Source: Lottia gigantea (lineage: Eukaryota; Mollusca; Gastropoda; Lottiidae). From it: 64,000 bases of DNA. The DNA lies in assembly GCF_000327385.1 (NCBI RefSeq), contig NW_008708337.1, positions 53,629-117,628 of the forward strand. The letters run 5' to 3'. Positions 1-12,410 of the stretch are shown here, in pieces. Made by a program: the position numbers and the translations under genes. Below the pieces are notes generated by a model. The model searched no databases and was not told the DNA's origin. It saw only the letters and a program-made list of their open reading frames with translations. The number at the start of each line of letters is the position of its first letter. Positions within the stretch are counted from its first letter, which is position 1.

Positions 1-1294
1 ATGTGTTGGGCCTTTTCCTGCTCGGTAGACCGCCAGCACTCGGTACAAGACACCAAACCAAAGGAAAAACGATTACTGAAAGAATTGGAAGTTTCCCATA
101 GGCCACATAGAGCGAATGTGCCAAGACCTAACTTTGCCAAATGGGGTTATTTTGCCCAAGTGTTGGGCCTTTTCCTGCTCGGTAGACCGCCAGCACTCGG
201 TACAAGACACCAAACCAAAGGAAAAACGATTACAGAAAGAATTGGAAGTTTCCAATAGGCGACATAGAGCGAAAATGCCAAGACCTAACTTTGCCAAATG
301 GGGTTATTTTGCCCAAGTGTTTGGCCTTTTTCCTGCTTGGTAGACCGCCAGCACTCGGTACAAGTCACCAAACCAAAGGAAAAACGATTACAGAAAGAAT
401 TGGAAGTTTCCCATAGGCCACATAGAGCGAAAATGCCAAGACCTAACTTTGCCAAATGGGGTTATTTTGCCCAAGTGTTGGGACTTTTCCTGCTCGGTAG
501 ACCGCCAGCACTCGGTACAAGACACCAAACCAAAGGAAAAACGATTACAGAAAGAATTGGAAGTTTCCCTAGGCCACATAGAGCGAAAATGCCAAGACCT
601 AACTTTGCCAAATGGGGTTATTTTGCCCAAGTGTTGGGCCTTTTCCTGCTCGGTAGACCGCCAGCACTCGGTACAAGACACCAAACCAAAGGAAAAACGA
701 TTACAGAAAGAATTGGAAGTTTCCCATAGGCCACATAGAGCGAATGTGCCAAGACCTAACTTTGCCAAATGGGGTTATTTTGCCCAAGTGTTGGGCCTTT
801 TCCTGCTCGGTAGACCGCCAGCACTCGGTACAAGACACCAAACCAAAGGAAAAACAATTACAGAAAGAATTGGAAGTTTCTCTTAGACCACATAGAGCGA
901 AAATGCCAAAACCTAACTTTGCCAAATGGGGTTATTTTGCCCATGTGTTGGGCCTTTTCCTGCTCGGTAGACCGCCAGCACTCGGTACAAGACACCAAAC
1001 CAAAGGAAAAACGATTACAGAAAGAATTGGAAGTTTCCAATAGGCGACATAGAGCGAAAATGCCAAGACCTAACTTTGCCAAATGGGGTTATTTTGCCCA
1101 AGTGTTTGGCCTTTTTCCTGCTTGGTAAACCGCCAGCACTCGGTACAAGACACCAAACCAAAGGAAAAACAATTACAGAAAGAATTGGAAGTTTCCCTTA
1201 GGCCACATAGAGCGAAAATGCCAAGACCTAACTTTGCCAAATGGGGTTATTTTGCCCAAGTGTTGGGCCTTTTCCTGCTCGGTAGACCGCCAGC
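1..1294. repeat. 157-bp tandem satellite, about 8 copies
   Basis: A unit of about 157 bp repeats head to tail; the shared word GTGTTGGGCC recurs near positions 3, 160, 474, 631, 788 and 1259, with one-letter variants at 317, 945 and 1102. Copies differ by only a few substitutions. The array runs off the left edge of the window and stops abruptly near 1294. Several frames stay open across units because 157 is not a multiple of three, so each unit is read in the next frame. These open frames (for example 298-729) are by-products of the repeat and I do not call them genes. Confidence 0.97.
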
Positions 1295-1304
1295 TCTGAT
1301 CTTC

Positions 1305-1570
1305 TGGATTCTTTAAGTAGACAAGCCACCTCAAAGCGCTAAACCAGCTACAACTTTCTCAATCAGCCTTTTCAAATTTGCTGGTGCATTCCAAAGACCA
1401 AAACTCATAACCTTCTCCTTTTCCTTTTGTTGCATAGGAAGCTGCCAGGATCCACTTTTGAGATCTAGTGTACTTGACCATTTAGAACCATTTAAGGCAT
1501 ATAGAGTATCATCAATTCTGGGTAGGGCTAAGACATATTTGTTAAATTCTACTTTTTGCTATGTTGAAAA
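1305..1570 (-). mobile_element. Ty3/Gypsy reverse transcriptase fragment (fossil)
   Basis: Read on the minus strand, this stretch encodes a recognisable piece of a Ty3/Gypsy reverse transcriptase: a segment like RIDDTLYALNGSKW, then STLDLKSGSWQLPM, then FGLWNAPANLKRLIEKV, then LVYL. These match the palm region that carries the catalytic aspartates in the family. Only about 90 codons remain; no gag, protease, integrase or long terminal repeats are visible around it. It abuts the 157-bp satellite and lies downstream of the receptor gene. It is an old, dead fragment. Confidence 0.8.
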
Positions 1571-1995
1571 CGTATTTGCTCTCAGATTCTGTCGATCGCC
1601 CCTTCATGTTGTTTTAATGATGTATTATTTATCACAGTCCACCATAAAGAACACAAATATATCACATTCTTTTATTAAATACATTATACAGGCAGTGTCT
1701 TTACAAAAACTAAATAAAAGCATAATAGTGAACCGAAATAATAAATCTCTTCCTGGTATAATGTAGTTCAAGTCAAATGATTTTAAAAACGACTGTAAGG
1801 TTAATGCTACCAGGCAAAACTGTTTGTGTCATTCCTGTATCAGTTGTAGGAACATAGCAGTCTAATATTTCGCTTTTATATCAACTACTAGCACTTTATA
1901 CAATAAAAATTGTCAAAAAATAGGTGGTTCAAATTTCGTTTAGGCACTTTTCGGTGGTATAATAGACTTGAACGAATTTTTGACGAAAATTTTCC
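1571..1995 (-). other. Probable 3' untranslated region of the nicotinic receptor gene
   Basis: This AT-rich stretch lies just downstream of the receptor stop codon. An AATAAA polyadenylation hexamer on the minus strand (TTTATT at 1671-1676) is a possible 3' end signal. No coding signal is seen. The exact cleavage site cannot be fixed from sequence alone. Confidence 0.35.
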
Positions 1996-4900
1996 TCAAG
2001 CGCGACCTGCAGTACCAATAAGAAAGCCCAGGGTTACACATGTGATCACTAGCAAATAAAGTCGTAAGAAAAAAACATCCCAAATTTTAGAGATATCTCT
2101 CCAACGCAATTCACAGTTCATTCTATCTCGGTATATTTCTGATGCTTTTCGTAGAAATATTTCTCGTTTTATGGTTGTCGCTCTGTCCAGTGGAGGATCA
2201 TCATTATAGTCCACCTTTGGTTCCACGCCATTCTCTACTCGGCGTGAATTTTTACTTGTATTTATTCCTTTATAACACACCATTCGTCCCACTATATCCT
2301 TAGATATAAACATCACCCATTTAGGGATGGGTTCCGCATCGGACCGGAAGTAAAATTCCAAGACGATGGTACTTAAAGCAACAGCCAGCGCACCAAGAAC
2401 AAGAACAATCGCAAAATACACAACTGAAATTAAAATTGAAATACTTATATTAATATCATCAAAGGGAAATAACTGTCGGTATGACTGATTCGGCTTGGAA
2501 ATAAAATAATACCAGATTTAGAGTAAAGTGTAAGCCGAACTTAAAAAAAGGTATAGGAAAAAATACAAAGCAATTGTTCTGAGTCTTTGCAGCATAATCT
2601 TATTTCATGGTATTTCTGCATTTGTCAATATTCTCAATTATAAGTATGCTATAGTTCATAGAAAATCATTGCTATAATGCCTTGGTTGACCTGGGCGAGT
2701 TTCTGGCTGCCTGGACCTATTGATATGGATTGAGTTACTTGACAAAAGACTGCAGACAGTTCCCCGAATTAGTAACTTGTAGTCAATTGTAAAACCGTTT
2801 CTTACCTATCAGGGATGTGTTTATAGACGTTGAAGGTATTTTATCAGCCACAAGGGTCAGTAAGACAGCAAATGATAACAGAACTGTTAGAGAATATCCC
2901 ATCTTTTCACCAGACTCGGCTGGTAGAGCAAATACCAGAGCTGTAAGAATAGAGTTCACTAGCACTGGTAACAGAACATTCAACCAGTAGTAGTTGCTCT
3001 TTCTGTCCAACTTGAAGTGGAACTTTATCTGACTGAACGAATCTCCTTTAGAGTCAATATTATCTTCCGTACTGACTCTAAAAGATGTTAATTGCCATTC
3101 ACCATTAGGTTTAAATTCCTGTATATCTATGCCTTCACCTAGAGCCGTTACATTCACCTCCCGTAGGTTATAACCCCAGCTCTGAACGGTTATAAAACAC
3201 TCCTGAGTGTCAAATGGGTAATAAGTTATATCCACCTCACAATATACAACAAATATTCCCGTCGGCTCCCAGAAGATACGACCACCAGTAGTTATTCTAA
3301 ACGGCGTGAATTCATCAGCCAGAACTCCAACGTTCTCAATACTGAAACAACGAAATATATATAGACACAAATATTACCATTCATTTAATGACAAATCATC
3401 ACCTTTGTGGCATACCAATTGAACTTATCCAAAGATACCCAAATATCTTCGTATTTTCGTTAGTAAATCAACTTTATTTGTACCTTTACATAAATTGGAA
3501 TATCACTTTCACTGCTGTGTAGAAACAGATATTCGAATACACATAAAAATAGTCAGTAATTTTCTATTTATGAAGAATACACAACAGATTGGTTGGAAAA
3601 TGGGGATTTCTGGAGACCCGAATGACATTATGGAGTTCACTAAATTGACAAAATATTTTTACTCCATTAGATAATTAGAAAACTATATCACAAAGATACA
3701 GAACCATTTGGTCATTCTGATTAGAAAAAGGTCACCACCAGACCGTGTTCATGTACAAACAACACGTCTGTTGAGCATCAACATTGAAACAGTCATATAA
3801 AAAACGTTTGACTTACGAGTTGCTGACTACCATAGCTGGTCTCCAGATTTCACTCTGAGTAGCAAACAGAAACTGAACATTGCCGTGTTTGTCTTTATCC
3901 CAAGATAAACGTTTATCTAACCATACCTAAAAGTAAAATGATCTGAATTTCGACTTTTTTCTTATAGATTTAAATGATTAAAGTCATCTATATTATTTGC
4001 TTTACTTGCTAATTAAGCTCAATTTCATTTCACTGTCATGCGTTATTATTACAATCATTCTGCTTTTAGACATCTATCAAGGTTGTATTAGGTTATTAAT
4101 TTGGAAATATTTATATCTTTATCTCTAAGAGGGGTATAAAGCTATTGGTCTAAGAGTGACCAACGAATGTTTGAAATAGAGTCATTTTTCAAATAAAGAT
4201 TATTCTGGATCATGTTCTGGAGAGCAAAACCAAACTTTAGCTCCTGTTTTCTGAGACAACTAACAATACAAATCTTTATTTTTTACATAAAGATTTATGC
4301 TTAAATCACTAACTTAACGTGACATCTTACCATGGTCAACCATCCACTAACTCTAAACACTTGATCGCGTATATTCTGAAAATATTTAACATGCAATAAA
4401 ATTACCAATATAATTTTAACATTGTGTTCAATCAAAATGTCAGAGATGCAAAGAAAACATTAATAGTTCTGTGGATTCAGGAACGGAAACTATTTTTATA
4501 CAATCCGAATGCTAAGGCTAATCGTTCTGAAAACATCAAACAAAGAATGAAATTACATCTATAATACTATCATTGTGGACTGGCCTAAATATGCTGTTTT
4601 GTCGATAAACTAAAAACGATGTCGATATGATAAAGCCAATGGAAAATGCCACAAAGTGAAAGTAATTTGTTGGTCATTCTTTGTTACTTTGTACTTATTG
4701 TAGCTAATTTTGGACAATTAAAAACAACAGTGGTTATCGTTTGATGAAGGGTGTGGAGACTTTTTTACTGAGAGATCAACTGTAGCGTGAAGGGGGACGT
4801 TTATTTGGCTACCAACCATCAGAGACCATCTTACTACTCTTGAGGAATCAGGCTGCTTCAGGCTTGACCTGAAAGTGTTGGCGGAGTATTTTTAAGAAAA

Positions 4901-7900
4901 ACCTGTGTGTAGTACTTACCAGCTCATGAATGGTGAGCAGATTGAACTTTATCTGAACTGTAACTCTGGACAATGGTCGAACGTTGACATCATACTCATT
5001 AGTAACAAATAGTTCCTCTCGCAATGACGTTTCGTTTTTAATAGTAAAACTTTTCACACCTAAAATTCAGAACAAGTATGTACATTTCTTTTTAATATTC
5101 TCCCCTGTGGAACAATAATGGTAGATATTATAGACGGTTTTCGTCTCCTAACATTTGAACTGCATGTTCTATACAGTCATGTATAATAAAAATAACTTTG
5201 TTAAGCCGTTACTGAAAAATAAAATAAGTTGGGGCTTTTCCGTCTAATTGATCCTTTTGCAAGTTGAGATATCTTGGCCAAGTGGGCCATCTTTTTTTTG
5301 ACCAATCATACTTTTGTCTCAGAAACGGGATTTTTTAGCTTAGCCAATCAGTAATGGTGTTCACAGCCATATGTGTCCAGAAATATCTGCCTTTGAATGT
5401 TAAACTGACGACTCGTCATTTTAAGATACTCTGTGATATGCCAGGCAAGGTAATATACGCCCACTGGCAGCTTTGATTTTACAATTACAATTACCCGTAT
5501 GAAATATTCAACCTTCAGACATACACTTCTTTTGAACTTTTCGAGACGATACTGAATAATATTACCAAGTTTCATCAAAATCGGTCAAGAATTGGGTCTT
5601 CTAGAGTGTTTACAGGCTAAAACTTGAACGCGTTTTAAGAACAAGGGCAATAATATTTTTCGATTTTTCTGATTTTCGCTAGGGTTCATCTTTGGGTGAT
5701 TACATACACTCACACCAAGTTTCGTCAAAATCCATCAAGAATTGTGCCTTCTACAGTTTTTACATGCTACAAATTGAACGCATTTTCAAGAACAAGGGCA
5801 ATAACTCATACCAATTATTGTTCGATTTTTCTGATTTTCAATAGGGTTCATCCTTTGGTGATTACAGAAACAGTTTCGTCAAAATCCGTCCATCATTGTG
5901 CCTTCTAGAGTGTTTAGAAGCTAAAATTGAACGCGTTTTCAAGAACAAGGGCAATAGCTCATACTAATTATTTTTTTATTTTTTATACGCCCACATCAAA
6001 TGGGGGGCGTATATTGCCGTCACCCACGTCCGTCCGTCAGTCCGTCCACAATTGCTCGTAAACACTCAACATGACACAATTCTTGACGTATGTTGACAAA
6101 ACTTGGTATGGGTGTTCTTAATCACCCAAGGATGAACCCTATTGAAAATAAGAAGAATAGAAAAATATTTAATATAAGTTATTGCCCTTGTTCTTGAAAA
6201 CACGTTCAATTTTGGGTCGTAAACACTCTAGAAGGGACAATTCTTGATGGATTTAGACGAAACTTGTCATGAGTGTTTGTTAATACCCAAGGATAAACCC
6301 TATTGAAAATCAGAAAAATCGAAAAATATTTAGTATGAGTTATTGCCCTTGCTATTGAAAACTCGTTCAATTTTTAGCTCGTAATCTCTCTAGAAGGCAC
6401 AATTCTTAGCGGATTTTGATGATTTTAGTATGAGTTATTGCCCTTGCTGTTGAAAACGCTTTCAAATTTAGCTATTAAACACTAAAAGGCATGATACTTG
6501 CTGGATTTTGACAAAACTTGGTTTTATTATTCAGTCCCGGGCTGAAGATTGAATATTTGCCATCTAGAGTTTTCACGAGCTAAAAATTGAACACGTTTTC
6601 AAGAACAAGGGCAATAACTCATACTCAATATTATTCAGTATCGCCCTAAAGAGTTCAAAAGAAGTTGTTACTATACTGCTAAATATTTTTATTCAAAATC
6701 AGTGGGCGTATATTACCTTGCCTGGCAAGCTATCTTTTGATTTTAAATTGGGTTCATCCTTGGGTGCTAACAAACACTCACACCAAGTTTCATCAAAATC
6801 CGTCAAGAATTGCGCCTTCTGTTTTCGAGCGTTTAAAGAACAAGGGCAATGACTCATACTAAATATTTTTCGATTTATCTGATTTTCAATAGGGTCCACC
6901 TTTGGTGATTACAAACAAATCTGCCTTGTAGAAAGTTTACGAGCAATTGTGGACGGATGGGCGGACCGACGGACGGAAAGGGTGACGACAATATACGCCC
7001 CTCCCCCCCCATTTCATGTGGGCGTATAAAAAGACATTTATAGAAAAAGTGAGTAAAATTCATAGTTTGAAGTATTTTAAAGAAATTATGCCATTTCCAT
7101 ACATTTCTAGTATTTCTGAAGACTATATCTTATATTCAATTCTAAAATTAACCCCCAAAATGCAGCACCTCTCCCTTTGAGATAACCATCCCCTTAAACC
7201 CTTTGAAGAGAGATATTAACAACTTAGTTGTGGTAATTTTTTTTTATATTGATTGAGATTAACTCTACATAGTCCAGTTTAAACATGCTGTTATCTAACC
7301 CCACTTCTCCCTATTTTAATCCTATGTATGGGTAGAATGTAAACATAATCCACAGAAATGAATACGAAAAAAGCAAACAACAGAATGAAAGGCAGCATAC
7401 ACCTCATCTTAACAGCCTGTGGATTGTTACAATCTCTATTCGACAAGTTATCTTGCTCAGGAATTCACAAAATAATAATAATGTTACAGATCTTATAGGT
7501 GCCTGTGTTTTGAGAGATTTTATAAGCCTAACCTGCGTAATTTTGTTCTAGCGTTTTTTATGCGTTTAGATTTCATATTAAGTGAAAATTGAGCAAAACA
7601 TCATAGGTTTTCATGCTTCCTTGCTCTTTATAGATAAAAGCAACAAGTTAAGCTGAGACTTGTCAATAATTCAAACTTTAGTTTTCAAGATGTTATCAAT
7701 AGTTTTCTGTTTCCTAAAGCAATATATCATGTTATGAGAATTATTTTGATTCAATTACGACTTATCATTGCCTATAAAAGTGTATGATCGAATCTAGTTT
7801 AATATATTACTTGTATATTTTATAACTTATTATATTTATCACGTTTATAATTTCAATCAATAAATTGTCTCTTGTACACACTATAGTTTTGATTTCATTT

Positions 7901-9398
7901 GATTATTTTTCATACGCTTAAACGGTTTTTAATTATTGCCCTTGACTTAGTGAAAACTAACAATTTGTTTGTTGAGTTCAAAGCTGATGATGTTTTGATG
8001 AATGTTAATGTCACTGACTTTTTGATAAGCGTCAAAATTAGTTGCTAGTTAGCATGAGATTTCAAACGATTTTGATGAACGTAGTATGGTTTTTGTGGAT
8101 TAATGAAATATCAAAAAATATCGAAGATGGCTATGAAATATCAATTTGATCGAAATAAATGATGTTTTCAAGATTCAGCATGACACCAAGAAAAAGGGCA
8201 CATGTTCTGTACAAAAAAATGATTATATTTGGATTTAATTTTATTTTTTATTCATAATGTAGGGTGGCTCACAGTGTCATGGTTGTTAGTATTGTGAAGT
8301 ACATTGGCCAATTTCAATATCTTATGCTTGATATATTATCTTTGTTGCTACATGTAATGAATACAGCAAGTCAACTGTAACAAAAGGAATTCTATGGTAC
8401 TTAAATTATTAACAGTAGTGAAGTCGAACCCAGTGGACCCTACCTACCCGACGTTGAGTTTGTTTATTACAATATGGTCAGTGAAGAATTTTAACTACAA
8501 TATTTAGCTATGAAAACGATTCACCGTGAACAATTCTTTGTTTACAATTACATTGTAAATTTGATGTATCTATGTTTTGAGTTATTTCGGTTCGTTTTAT
8601 GCTCCTCAGCCTGTGTCGTATATCAATAACTCATTGTCCCACTGCCAGGCGTTAACCCTCTTTGCCCCTGCTCGCTCTCCAAATCTCTTTACATGACAAT
8701 ATGTTTTATGGAAGCATATCCGTTTACTGTGTGGACATCTATACACTACAATATCCCTCGAGAAACATCCATGTGAATGCCTTTGGTTTCTGATTGATTT
8801 GCTTATAAACATTAAGAAGAACATTTTACAACAATGATCTCCATACAAGTTGGATTCTTCCATTGTTTTATGGTTTATTACCTTGAATAATTCATTCGTT
8901 TATATTTGCTTTCTCATAAACAAAACCATAAAGAACTAAATAGTTGACTATCAATAATAAACTAAACCTAAGATATTTAGTTCATGTCAACGAAAATAGG
9001 TGAAAGCCAAGGCTGAAGTTAACTATTCTGTCTATTGTACCATTGAAATGTCCTGGAGTATTGGGGTAGATCAATACATTATGTCAGTTTTATTTATCTT
9101 ACCAGCTCGTATACATATCTAACTTTAAAGGTTCCCAATTTCTGGAAATTTTTGGAATAACGATTCAAATGAAAATGAATTGTTACACAGCTAATAAAGT
9201 ATGTTATTATCACACGATGATAAGGAATATTTGATATATGAGATGTTTCATAACAACTTTGAATATCAATTTCATAAGATGGTCATAACTTTACCTTTGC
9301 TTTATGTAATAAAAATATGATGTTTGAAGATAAAGTAATAAAATCTTACCTGAACATGAGAGAAATATCAAGACGAGAGATAGACACATTATATACAT
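1996..9398 (-). CDS. Nicotinic acetylcholine receptor subunit, non-alpha type
   Basis: Six exons join in phase on the minus strand: 9398-9350, 5059-4920, 4375-4331, 3926-3817, 3341-2806 and 2423-1996, giving 435 residues. All introns are GT-AG. Exon 1 encodes a signal peptide (residues 1-16, starting MYIMCLSLVLIFL). The ligand-binding domain follows, with GWLTMVWLDKRLSW and the Cys-loop (Cys149 and Cys163, 13 residues apart, containing YYPFDTQE). M1 starts near residue 232; M2 is preceded by SGEKM, keeping the Glu of cation-selective channels; M3 and M4 lie in the last exon. Loop C (around VSTEDNIDSKGD) lacks the vicinal Cys pair, so it should act as a non-alpha, complementary subunit of a pentameric cation channel in the plasma membrane. 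The M3-M4 loop is short. Ortholog identity within the large molluscan family is not assigned. Confidence 0.93.
5437..7029 (-). mobile_element. TATACGCCC-family repeat, outer copy in receptor intron 1
   Basis: One end (near 5437) carries GCCAGGCAAGGTAATATACGCCC followed by a copy of CACTGGCAGCT. The other end, near 7020, carries the opposite-facing TGTGGGCGTATAAA preceded by a run of CCGACGGACGG type. Inside, a unit of about 170 bp recurs imperfectly, with the phrases CAAGGGCAATAACTCATAC, TTCGTCAAAATCCGTC and TTGTGCCTTCTAGAGTG. No long open reading frame is present, so this is a non-autonomous element. A second copy lies inside it in the opposite orientation. Confidence 0.7.
5986..6735 (+). 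mobile_element. TATACGCCC-family repeat nested in the outer copy
   Basis: It starts with TTTATACGCCCACAT and a GTCCGTCCGTCAG run and ends with GTGGGCGTATATTACC, TTGCCTGGCAAGCTATC. It carries the same internal phrases as the outer element but reads the other way, which fits insertion of one copy into another. It is about 750 bp with no coding capacity. Confidence 0.65.
7030..9349 (-). other. Rest of receptor intron 1, no gene seen
   Basis: AT-rich intron sequence between signal-peptide exon 1 and the repeat. The one longer frame (8606-8863, minus strand) matches no family I know and has no splice or codon support. I see no other feature. Confidence 0.6.
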
Positions 9399-11097
9399 GT
9401 TGATTCCTCGGTTAATCCACCATAATAAATCAATATTTTCCTATTTTAAATAAATATATCGCCAGATCTATAGCACAGTATATTATGAACTATGTATAAT
9501 ACTATTTCTCAGTCGCAAAATATACGTACTTTAACTCAATAAGTGAGAATGACAATACAATACTCGCAATTACCCGCCTTTACAAAAGAAAGTTATTAGT
9601 AAATACGTGAGGGGCGGTCTTTTAATCCAAGGGTATACGGATCTATGGTTTACAGGGAGCTGTAGAATAAAAGGGATTAACTTACCTAGCTAGAGTGCAA
9701 CCTAATTAAATAATATTATGCTTCATTAATTACTTTTGATGACACGTTTCATTGGATTATCTAACGTACCGACAGAAGTGCAGATTGAAGCCAGTCACAA
9801 TTCTTTATTAAGGAACTGTGTACGTACACCATTCACACACCACTATTCTCATTTCCATTTTTCTATTTTGTAAAGGTGGTTTCCCCTTTTTAGCAAATCG
9901 GAAGAATGCTTAACAGCATAAACTATCCATACTATATCACAAAAACATAAAAATCCAGTTTGTTCGATGTGTCTCTGATCTCAAGGATGAGCGTCTACTG
10001 ATCTCAAGGATGTGTCTACTGATCTCAAGGATAGGATGAGAGTCTACTGATCTCAAGTACGGGGTATACTGAACTCGATGATGAGAGTTTATTGGTCTCA
10101 AGGATGAGACTACTGATCTCAAAGGTATTGAAAAAGAAATATGAGATTTTAGTAGTTGAGGATATATGGTCGAACGGTTCGTGATGCTGATTTACTGATC
10201 CACGGTCAATAAAAAAAAACATACACAATATTTTCAAAAAATATTCCCACCCCAGAAATGAGCGATACCCCACTATTTGGGAAGGAATGCGTGATGATGT
10301 TTTTTTAGTGAATTATTAATATCACCACAAAAAATTGCCCTGATTCATATCTGCTAATACAGGGGTCAGGAGGCGTAGGAGGCATTCACTGAGTGTAGGT
10401 ATTTTATGAAACAGTTTCGGTTCAGTGAATTTGAATTGAAATCGTTTTATTAATACGATCTTTCGTCATGGATTTAAGAATCTCGTAGTTGAAAGGAAAG
10501 AAAAAAAAGAAACAACTCTATTTTGTATAACTAACTCTTGGCATTGATCAGTCCGGATTATGCTACCCATTTACAGCTAGGTCGACTGGAGTGAAGATGA
10601 CTTATTTAAGGCCATCGGCCTATCACACTGCGTCTAATTATGTTTCATAAACAGTCCCTATTGCCCTCAACTGCAGAACGCTGCAATCCGACACTTGCTG
10701 ACTCCTAGATCTACATATCTAATTGATGATGTATGCCACTGCCGTACTCTTTCAGAACATTTAGACACTCCAAACGATCGTCGACTTTTTAGCAAGATAA
10801 TTATAGAATGGTTTGAATAGCCTTGTTGCTCAAGATTTTCAATCACTAAACACCCCCGACCAGATTATATTTCGTCGAACTGTTATGTATTCCCTTGACG
10901 AATTCATGTTAATTTTAAGTATCATAAGAGTAAGGTTAGTATTTTAATGAATTATCAATATAATATGTTTCCAAATTACAAAGCAATATTACAGAATCGA
11001 CATATCATAACGTAACATGTAACTTAACCCAAATTTTCTACGAAAGTTATGCAAAACACGTATGTTCAACTATTATAGCTGATAAACATTCACAAGT
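9399..11097. other. Intergenic, upstream of the receptor gene
   Basis: This holds the presumed promoter side of the receptor gene (minus strand, upstream of 9398). No confident TATA box or coding region is seen. A minisatellite lies at 9975-10130. Confidence 0.5.
9975..10130. repeat. Degenerate minisatellite
   Basis: The word CTGATCTCAAGGATGAG recurs six or so times with spacing of roughly 20-35 bp, with variants such as CTGAACTCGATGATGAG and TTGGTCTCAAGGATGAG. No coding meaning is inferred. Confidence 0.8.
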
Positions 11098-12410
11098 AAA
11101 TGTGGACGTAGGCCTATATTGCTCTCGCCCACGTCCATCGGTCAGTCCGTTGGTCCGATCTTGAAAATTGTGGGACTTTGCTACTGCATCATATTGTCAA
11201 TTCTTTTTTTTTTTTTCGATTTTTACACACCTTCCTGAGCTTAGACTGCAGTAGTTGCAGCAATCATTCAACTTTCCTGAACCTTAGATAATGGCAACGT
11301 TGTGCATAAATATAAATTGAAACATTTTTGCGCAACCGGAAGTGCTACAGTTCAACATGTGCAAAACTCGAAAATTGGCAATAGAAGGCGCATTTATGCG
11401 TCGATTTTCCCGGGGTTTTCAATTTTAACATCCGGTGGCTAATGTCGACTAGATAGCACTTGAAAAATTTCGAAATTCGAAACTTTATCGCATACTTTTT
11501 GCGATCAAATTTTTCAATTTTTTGGCTACTTTTTTGTTTTTGCATCGATTGATCTGAAATTTAAAATGCAAATAGACATCACTTAAGTAAATGATATGAT
11601 ACAGTCAGATTTTTTACCTCATTTCCGGTTTCGAAGTTTGAGTCACTTGAAGTCCAAAATCGAATTTGTCGAATAACTTCCGGTGAAATTTATCAAAATG
11701 AACGGAATTTCGTTGATCGATATAAAATAAAAATCTATGGCCGATTTTAAAATAAAATTCCGACCGGAAGTGATACTTTGGCCGCCATTTTGATTTCCAA
11801 CTTTTCTTAAATTCGAAATAAGTCCTTAGGAATAAACTAAATCTGCGTAATTTTTGTGTCGATGTAATCTGCTGTCGAAAGTCTACAAAACATTGGGAGC
11901 CGATTTTTGAATTTCGCTTTTGCATTTTTGCAATTTCCGATTGAATTTTTTCAAAGTTAGAAAGCTTATTTCTTGTGACCTTGACCTTTGATGACCTTGA
12001 CCTTCAAAGGGTCAAAGGTCATTGACCTTCGCTATCATTTGATACTTTGACTTTGACCTCCGACATGTACTTCCGGTTTTATAGCTATCCGTAAAAAGCC
12101 AAATTCGCAACTTTGGACTGCTCTAGCACGTGACCTAATTAACCTAGAGAGTAAATTTTTTCGGTTTCCTAATGTGCTTCTCGTGTACCTTACATAGATA
12201 TATAACAATCGTTTTTTTAAAGCAAAATTGAAATTCGTGATTTTTTCAATTTGAGTTTTTTTTTTTTTACAATATTTGCGACATTTTGAGCTTGGTGTAT
12301 GTATATCTTATGATCTATTTGATGTAGAACCTTGATATTTGGAATATAACTAGACACTTTGAATATGAATTCACCTATGCAAAAAAACTTATGTGGGCGT
12401 GGCACATCCG
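11098..12410. repeat. Second type of GTCCGT-ended repeat, no ORF
   Basis: The left edge carries TGTGGACGTAGGCC, CTCGCCCACGTCC and GTCAGTCCGTTGG; the right edge carries TTATGTGGGCGTGGCACATC, roughly an inverted counterpart (GTGGGCG against CGCCCAC). The inside contains repeated CCGGAAGTG words and clustered TGACCTT half-sites. No long ORF exists. It resembles the TATACGCCC repeats in layout but differs in body sequence, so it may be a related non-autonomous family. Confidence 0.45.
12009..12021 (+). promoter_or_regulatory. DR1-type nuclear receptor motif inside a repeat
   Basis: GGGTCAAAGGTCA is two AGGTCA-like half-sites in direct orientation with one spacer base, the arrangement bound by HNF4 and RXR heterodimers. 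It sits in a cluster of further TGACCTT half-sites at about 11975-12060. Binding is inferred from the motif only. Confidence 0.3.

Noticed and set aside
1-1316. Many ORFs of 70-145 codons on both strands
   Set aside because: They are frame-shifted readings of a 157-bp tandem repeat; the proteins are the same phrases repeated and match no family.
8606-8863. 85-residue ORF within receptor intron 1
   Set aside because: No domain, no splice support and no neighbours of similar coding character; judged chance.
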